Notes under the pieces: generated by a model
Seen by the model: only the letters and a program-made list of their open reading frames with translations
Told to the model about the DNA's origin: nothing
The model's database searches: none
Program-made: the position numbers and the translations under genes
NCBI GenBank assembly: GCA_027596195.1
Contig: JADGJG010000272.1
Coordinates: 1-26,437, forward strand
Direction: 5' to 3'
Length of the DNA stretch: 26,437 bases
DNA from: Podochytrium sp. JEL0797
Lineage: Eukaryota; Chytridiomycota; Chytridiomycetes; Chytridiales; Chytriomycetaceae
In this document: positions 21,401 to 26,437 of the stretch, piece after piece
How the letters are laid out: every line of letters starts with the position of its first letter
Position numbering within the stretch: the stretch's first letter is position 1

Positions 21401-21869
21401 GGAATCCTACAAACCTCCCAAAATCCTCGACTTGGACACCCTTGACACTCTCTCGAAGATTGAAACCGGTTCGAGCGTTGCGTCTTCGGATTCAAGGAGA
21501 CTGCTCCCACCCAAGTCAGTTTCCTTTATCGAAGAGCTCGTTGAGGAGGAACACAACGTCGAGACCATCATCTTCTACGAGGGCTCCGCCAACGGTGAAA
21601 ACATTTCTCGAATCCGTCGCGAAATAGAAGCCATGCATGCCAAACGCGACCACTTTCGCCACAAGAACCAGGAAAGTCTCAACAGCTTCTACGAAAATCA
21701 AGCTCTGCAATCCCCAACAGATTCATCGGGCTCATTTGGCGTGTTCCTTCGCGAGTCTCCCACCGAATCTGCCGACGACTCCCATCTCGACTTCATCAAA
21801 GCCGCAACAAAACGATCCCTGATTGGAACGGCCGACAGAGTTGAAACAATGATAAATAAGAAAAAATAA
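9428..21869 (+). CDS. Giant coiled-coil protein, about 3,850 residues, unassigned
   Basis: Exons inferred: 9428-9658, 9757-9912, 9983-11257, 11309-11399, 11457-11708, 11765-12567, 12625-13023, 13090-13488, 13557-13946, 14002-14631, 14700-15131, 15195-18386, 18450-18548, 18609-19131 and 19186-21869, giving 3,851 residues. Every junction keeps the frame; most are phase 0. Introns 15132-15194, 18387-18449 and 19132-19185 are stop-free multiples of three and rest on splice signals and coiled-coil continuity. ATG 9428 (AACAAAATGG context) is preferred over in-frame ATG 9395. Nearly all of the product is heptad-rich Leu/Glu/Lys coiled coil, with a Ser/Gly-rich linker (exon 3, near a lone CSNC), a Ser/Thr-rich break carrying GTQS and RGTQT motifs (about 2840-2866), a third GTQT near 3677 and a non-coiled C-terminal tail. 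The form suggests a structural scaffold such as a centrosome/basal body, rootlet or Golgi tether. No orthologue is recognised, and myosin or kinesin motors are absent. Confidence 0.85.
9672..9704 (+). other. Perfect intronic inverted repeat (10-bp stem, 13-nt loop)
   Basis: Within the first intron of the coiled-coil gene (9659-9756, gtgggt...cacacag), TTCCTAGGAG (9672-9681) is the exact reverse complement of CTCCTAGGAA (9695-9704). A U-G pair can extend the stem by one. Two further CCTAG copies follow at about 9709 and 9720. The hairpin may shorten the effective intron or be a remnant of a small inverted duplication. Confidence 0.75.
14700..15131 (+). repeat. Duplicated coiled-coil exon, copy 1 (exon 11)
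   Basis: Exon 11 begins LVEHAEIVKSLEALALEKDS and its first about 190 bp are highly similar at DNA level to the start of exon 12 (15195-15385, LVDHAEITKSLEALAFEKDS), at an offset of 495 bp. The preceding introns (14632-14699 and 15132-15194) also align, as do the exon ends before them (LTGDLGRCRDDN versus LTSDLERFRVEN). The intron was therefore copied along with the exon. Confidence 0.8.
15195..15820 (+). repeat. Duplicated coiled-coil segment, copy 2 (start of exon 12)
   Basis: This is the counterpart of exon 11. The module TMEVSxLVDQVSLLxxQL, at 14892 in exon 11, recurs at 15597. That offset is 705 bp instead of 495, so about 210 bp (70 codons) lie extra between the two homologous parts. 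A third, more diverged copy (APVLVEQISLLKSQL...VKSLRG) follows from about 15753. Confidence 0.75.
18777..18857 (+). other. Segment with GTQS and RGTQT motifs (possible LC8-binding sites)
   Basis: A Ser/Thr-rich interruption of the coiled coil encodes CGTQSD (GTQS at 18777-18788) and SRGTQTIT (RGTQT at 18843-18857). The LC8 dynein light chain (DYNLL) recognises short disordered segments centred on TQT, with K/R-x-TQT as the classic form. RGTQT fits it; GTQS is weaker. Binding is inferred only. Confidence 0.4.
21342..21353 (+). other. Third GTQT motif in the coiled-coil gene
   Basis: VSIGTQTARN is encoded in the non-coiled C-terminal part, after the heptads end. It repeats the TQT core seen about 800 residues earlier, which makes a chance match less likely, and could form another dynein light chain LC8 site. 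Confidence 0.38.
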
Positions 21870-21870
21870 A
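21865..21870 (+). terminator. AATAAA overlapping the stop of the coiled-coil gene
   Basis: The gene ends AAA-AAA-TAA-AAA, so the stop TAA (21867-21869) is embedded in AATAAA. A T-rich stretch (ATATTTTTTATG) follows about 20 nt later. Confidence 0.55.
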
Positions 21871-22124
21871 AATCAGTCGTGTTCCTTGAAAATATTTTTT
21901 ATGTTTCCATTCAAACGGGCTTCCATTCAAACGTCAGGAAGTTTGATTCATCACGCATTAAATTTAGAGGCTGATGATGTCCCGTCACAAGTAATGTTTT
22001 GGATCAAATAAGAACGGCAGTGGCGGTTGCGAGTAGGAAGGAATTTACAAAACGCGTCGCAAAAAAAGGGTTGAAAAGACTCAAGTTTATTTCCTGCACA
22101 CAAATCCATGCAAAACACCGCTTT
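21870..22124. other. Convergent intergenic region (coiled-coil gene and RPL21)
   Basis: These 255 bp hold the 3' UTRs of both convergent genes. A TTCCATTCAAACG element is repeated nearby (about 21905 and 21922). I see no gene here. Confidence 0.6.
22086..22091 (-). terminator. AATAAA poly(A) signal of RPL21
   Basis: TTTATT on the plus strand is AATAAA on the minus strand, about 33 nt after the RPL21 stop codon, a conventional spacing unlike the embedded signals of three neighbouring genes. Confidence 0.6.
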
Positions 22125-22862
22125 TTAAACAAGGGCTTCGTAAGGAACGGGGGCAACGGTGATGGGGGCGTTGTTCTTGGAAGAAACGTAGTGAGCAGTG
22201 CGGGGCTGGGCAGGCTGACGCTTCATGACGGCCTTGGTTCCGTTGGCCTTGGCCTCAGTGAGAGCCGCAGCGTTGTGCTTGACACGACGCAAGAAGTCGG
22301 TACGGCATTGGGAGTGCTTGATGTGCTCAACACGGATGTTGACTCTCTTCTCAATGTAACGGTTTCCAACAATCTTGTTGACAATCACACCGACAGACGA
22401 CTTGGTCACGTTGTACACGATTCCGGTCTTTCCGTGGTAGAACTTGTGGGGCATACCCTTCTGGACGGCTCCGTTGGCCTTGATGTCGACAATGTCACCG
22501 ACCTTGTAGTTCACCATGTAGGTGGACAACTTGATCTGTCCCTGGGTTCTGAACGCACGGGAGAACAAGTGACGGGTACGGGCACGGAGACCTGATGGAC
22601 GCAAGATGGGTTAGAATTCCTCCATTACGACGCATTGGGCAGAGAGATCGATTCGTCCCGATTCGTTGGTAAGAAGATGCTGCTGGTTCACAATGCTGTG
22701 TCGAAATCTCGAATCCGTTCGAATGCGTCCGGAATCTCAACCATCTCCCTCGTCATCCGGAACATCCAATCGCTCCTCCACCGCACATCCAACTTCGATC
22801 CAAATACGCTCCGAGAATAACAATTCGAATGCGTAGCGAGACGTACCAAAGGAGTGGGGCAT
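22125..22862 (-). CDS. RPL21: 60S ribosomal protein eL21
   Basis: Read on the minus strand, exon 1 is 22862-22847 (only 16 nt, encoding MPHSF plus one base) and exon 2 is 22591-22125; together they give 160 residues, the length of yeast Rpl21. The intron (22846-22592, 255 nt) has donor GTACGT, a CTAAC branch-like motif and acceptor CATCAG. The joined N-terminus, MPHSFGLRARTRHLFSR, fits the fungal pattern MGKSHGxRxRTRxxF. The body holds YKVGDIVDIKANG, QKGMPHKFYHGKTG, VYNVTKSSVGVI, RVEHIKHS and KRQPAQPR, all characteristic of eL21 and closest in feel to fungal sequences. It acts in the 60S subunit around the 5S rRNA region. The intron is about four times longer than others here, as is common for fungal ribosomal protein genes. 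Confidence 0.97.
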
Positions 22863-23264
22863 TTCTGATTAGAGTCTGCGGATTCGAGAAACAGAAAGAG
22901 AAGCGAGGTTAGAATCCGAAACAGCACAGCATGGATAGATAGATTCGGAGTGGTTTGCAGATCCAGCATATCGGCATGTTTCGAATAGGCCGCTCGTCGT
23001 AACGGAAGGCATCCGATACCCAGTCATGGCATCTGCTTCCATCCAAGTTCCAACTCGACGCATCCCAACGATTCGAGCACTCTTCGCACACTGATTCGTA
23101 GTCGGGACGTCTGCGGATAGTCTGCGGGCACTGATGGCGGTCGACGATGGCGGTGGCAGTGGGGATGAGTGGTTGGTGCGGCGGTGTTCGACTCACAGAA
23201 GTCTGGCTTGGAAAAAAATCTGCGAAGTCGGCAGGTCGGCAACCAGACAACCCACGACAAAGGT

Positions 23265-23960
23265 GACCAACTCCCAGCTCCACTCACGACACTTCCGATC
23301 CAGCCATAAATTCAGAAGAATAAACGTTTCGTTCAAGGTCATTTCTATCGGCGATATTCCGGCCTGTCTTGACCCCGCTCCTTAATCGCATGCCATTCCA
23401 TGCCATTTCCAGAGAGTGCTTTATCTCAAAATACTGCATTCTGGTGTCAATAGTACAATATTACCTGTTCCAGGTGGCCAAACGTGTCAAATGCCAAGAA
23501 ACGCGGCACTTCCAAAACCACCTGACCCCATGCTCCACTACCCACCCTTCCGATTCAGCCAGTGATTCAAAAGCATAAACCTGTCAATAGGATCATTTAA
23601 AAATGGCGCGATTCTTCAAAACCGCTCACCAATCGCGTGTCATTCCACCAATTCTCTGAAAACCATTCTAGCAAGAATAACATCATATAGAGCGTTTGAA
23701 AGATTAACCAACTCGCGCCGTCTGGTATTTCCAAAAGACGACCACAACCTCGTACCAACTGCGCGAACCTCCAAGATCCAGCAGACTGTCGATCCATCTA
23801 CGCTTCCAAAAGCATACACTTAATACTAAGATACTTTTAATTCGCGATATTCCGACCAAAATCGCCCGTCAATCGATCGCAACAATACCATACCTAACAA
23901 AAGCTCACCAATCGCGTGCCAATTCACTGGAACATTACCTCGCTCTAACATCATCCACAG
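23265..23960. repeat. Three diverged tandem copies of a ~245-bp unit
   Basis: Copies lie at about 23265-23510, 23510-23755 and 23755-23960. Shared landmarks: GATYCAGC-like followed by a TTCAAAAGCATAAAC-like box (about 23311, 23566 and 23805); GCGATATTCCG exact in copies 1 and 3 (23351-23361, 23844-23854); and GCTCACCAATCGCGTG exact in copies 2 and 3 (23624-23639, 23903-23918), diverged in copy 1 as GCTCCTTAATCGCATG (about 23377-23392). A CATTCCA/CCAATTC box follows. The unit has no open frame, so a duplicated regulatory or non-coding element is inferred. Confidence 0.6.
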
Positions 23961-24117
23961 CATACACACATGCACGTGGCGAATCAGAAAACTTGCGATC
24001 CTGTTGGGGAATCGAAACGATGTCGTCCGAATGCCATCCACGTTTGTCGCACCATCTCCTCCTTCCCTCTTCCCATATGCAAGTTACGAGATTATTAGAG
24101 TAGTATTTGCAGAAGTT

Positions 24118-24123
24118 TTTATT
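24118..24123 (-). terminator. AATAAA poly(A) signal of RPS19
   Basis: TTTATT on the plus strand gives AATAAA on the minus strand about 62 nt after the RPS19 stop. Confidence 0.55.
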
Positions 24124-24185
24124 CTTTCTCAACGCAAGGAATAGCGCGAAATCAAAACGCTCATCGAAGACAGTTGACGAAAAAC

Positions 24186-24623
24186 TTAAGCCTTCTCGGC
24201 GGCACGAACAATCTGGGCCGCAATACGGTCCAAATCCTTCTGTCCGTCCTGGGAGATGCAACGTCCCTTGACCTCGTCCTTCTCAAGAACCTTGATCTTC
24301 TCAAGAGCCTGGAGCACCTTGCGGAGCACGGAGCCCGAAGCGTCAGAGTGGTGGTGGGGCTTGTTTCCACGGTTCTTGGATCCTCCGTAGTTCTTTCTCA
24401 AGGCACCGACACCGACTCCACGACGGAGGTAGATGTGGCGGGCCACGGAAGCCGCGCGGATGTAGAACCAGTCCTGGTCGTACGGGGCCAACTCCTTGTG
24501 GGTGGCCGTCTTGACGAGGTCGACCCACTTGGGCACTTCGAGTTTACCGGTACGCTTGAGGTAAGCGGCGTAGGCCTTGACGAAAGCGTGGGGGGAAACG
24601 TCCTTAACAGTGACTCCGGCCAT
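24186..24623 (-). CDS. RPS19: 40S ribosomal protein eS19
   Basis: This is one uninterrupted exon of 145 residues, the usual family length. It opens MAGVTVKDV and holds [50 protein letters not shown], a fungal-type [15 protein letters not shown] and [12 protein letters not shown], all typical of eS19. The protein sits in the head of the 40S subunit and is needed for late 18S rRNA processing. The start is fixed by the conserved N-terminus. Just upstream on the minus strand, a CTAAAC motif followed by ATCTAG eight bases before the ATG suggests a 5' UTR intron. It shares a 732-bp divergent promoter region with the MYST acetyltransferase gene. Confidence 0.97.
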   Translation of the reverse strand: MAGVTVKDVSPHAFVKAYAAYLKRTGKLEVPKWVDLVKTATHKELAPYDQDWFYIRAASVARHIYLRRGVGVGALRKNYGGSKNRGNKPHHHSDASGSVLRKVLQALEKIKVLEKDEVKGRCISQDGQKDLDRIAAQIVRAAEKA

Positions 24624-25355
24624 TATGAATCTAGATTTCGATGGGGATATATTCGTTTAGTTTCGCGATGCGTTTTGAGCGGTGGGAGTGATTCGAGAGG
24701 AGGGGAGATTGGGTTTGGTCGAGGAATTCAGCATCGAGTATCCATTCGTCCAGTGGCGATTTGGTCGTATTGATGTTGGATTCGCGCGGAAGAATACACA
24801 GAGTATCGATCAAGTCAAGTCAGTCCATGGCAATCTCAGAGAAGCCAAAGAACACATGCGTCCGAAAGGCATCTGAGTCCCAAACGAATGCACCGAGAGT
24901 TTCTGACGCATCCCGCCACCATCGGAGCGAGAAAGATAGCTCAGCGCCTTTGGATTCACTGGATTGGTGCACTGGCTGCACGTGGATAGGATGCGGATGC
25001 TGATGGGGTGGGGATGGGAGGTGCCGGGATGGGGGTGGGTGGTCACGCACGATTTTGTGAGGAAAGGGAGGGTCGGGAAAAAACGAGCAATCCAACAAAA
25101 GCTGCAGCCGTCCATCCACCGCGCGCTTTCGCGAAAACGCCAGAGAAGTAGCGAGTGCGTCAGATTTTCATCGTGTGAGTGTGAGAGCAGAAGATGGCGA
25201 TTTGTTTATTTAAATTCGGGTAGAAACTAGTATTAAATAAATGCGATTAGCACGATACATATAAATTCAAAATCTTGATTGAGAGAGAGTGAGAGAGGAC
25301 AGTGATCCACGAAACCAGCGCAAAACAAAAAAACGCCACGACGACACACACTCGC
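24624..25355. promoter_or_regulatory. Divergent promoter region RPS19 / MYST acetyltransferase
   Basis: These 732 bp separate the two start codons and must contain both promoters and 5' UTRs. It includes a G-rich segment (24998-25042, repeated GATGGGG/GGGTGG) and an AT-rich TATTAAATAAAT stretch (25231-25242) about 115 bp before the acetyltransferase ATG. A GAGAGAGTGAGAGAG tract lies at about 25279. No gene is supported here. Confidence 0.5.

Positions 25356-26437
<1,082 letters not shown>

Larger units (their letters stand above)
22863..24185. other. Long intergenic region upstream of RPL21, downstream of RPS19
   Basis: About 1.3 kb without a supported gene; frames here are short, lack spliceable continuation and show no family resemblance. 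It must contain the RPL21 promoter and the RPS19 3' UTR. The main internal structure is a three-copy degenerate tandem repeat (about 23265-23960). Confidence 0.6.

Noticed and set aside
21999..22595. A 198-residue plus-strand open frame rich in Val, Leu and Gly
   Set aside because: It lies exactly opposite eL21, whose minus-strand reading is unmistakable.
22700..22735. Two TTCGAAT-type elements resembling a tRNA B box inside the RPL21 intron
   Set aside because: No matching A box, acceptor stem or anticodon arm can be drawn around them.
22909..23283. A minus-strand open frame of 124 residues upstream of RPL21
   Set aside because: It has no family resemblance, mixed composition and overlaps repeat-bearing intergenic DNA; more likely noncoding.
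23560..23660. Repeat copy 2 read as a C/D box snoRNA on the minus strand (ATGATC and CTGA)
   Set aside because: The C box is imperfect, the other two copies do not preserve both boxes, and no terminal stem was evident.
24174..24773. A 199-residue plus-strand open frame
   Set aside because: It is antisense to the eS19 coding region, and composition matches a codon-bias shadow.

Overview
The window looks like one whole assembled contig from an early-diverging, probably zoosporic (chytrid-like) fungus. The genes are split by many short GT-AG introns, mostly about 50-70 nt, often with a CTAAY branch-point-like motif. The two ribosomal proteins eL21 and eS19 read as fungal. A minus-strand gene carries sperm-tail PG-rich (STPGR/SHIPPO) repeats, which are typical of lineages with flagella, and the protein kinase is LKB1-like. 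Genus or species cannot be named from the sequence alone. Both contig ends run into homopolymer that is poly-G when read outwards, which looks like a sequencing or assembly artefact.

Layout, left to right. (1) 47-1493 (+): 5'-truncated nucleoporin-like protein with sparse FG motifs, a 14-residue polyalanine tract and one RanBP2-type zinc finger. (2) 1990-4250 (+): complete six-exon LTV1, a 40S ribosome biogenesis factor. (3) 4278-5883 (-): three-exon STPGR-repeat protein, convergent with LTV1 with only 27 bp between the stop codons. (4) 6075-9353 (+): six-exon LKB1/STK11-like kinase, sharing a 191-bp divergent promoter with gene 3. (5) 9428-21869 (+): a giant coiled-coil protein of about 3,850 residues in about 15 exons, starting only 74 bp after the kinase stop. 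(6) 22125-22862 (-): RPL21 (eL21) with a 16-nt first coding exon and a 255-nt intron. (7) 22863-24185: a long intergenic stretch with three diverged copies of a roughly 245-bp repeat. (8) 24186-24623 (-): RPS19 (eS19). (9) 25356-26332 (+): 5' part of a MYST-family histone acetyltransferase of the Sas3/KAT6/KAT7 type, cut off by the contig end.

Most genes are housekeeping: ribosome production (LTV1, eL21, eS19), nuclear pore, chromatin acetylation and energy/polarity signalling. There is no sign of an operon-like pathway, mobile element, CRISPR or viral gene. The most unusual parts are the giant coiled-coil gene, which grew by duplication of phase-0 exons and carries TQT motifs resembling dynein light chain LC8 sites; the stop codons embedded in AATAAA poly(A) signals in three genes; several stop-free introns whose length is a multiple of three; and the degenerate repeat array upstream of RPL21.
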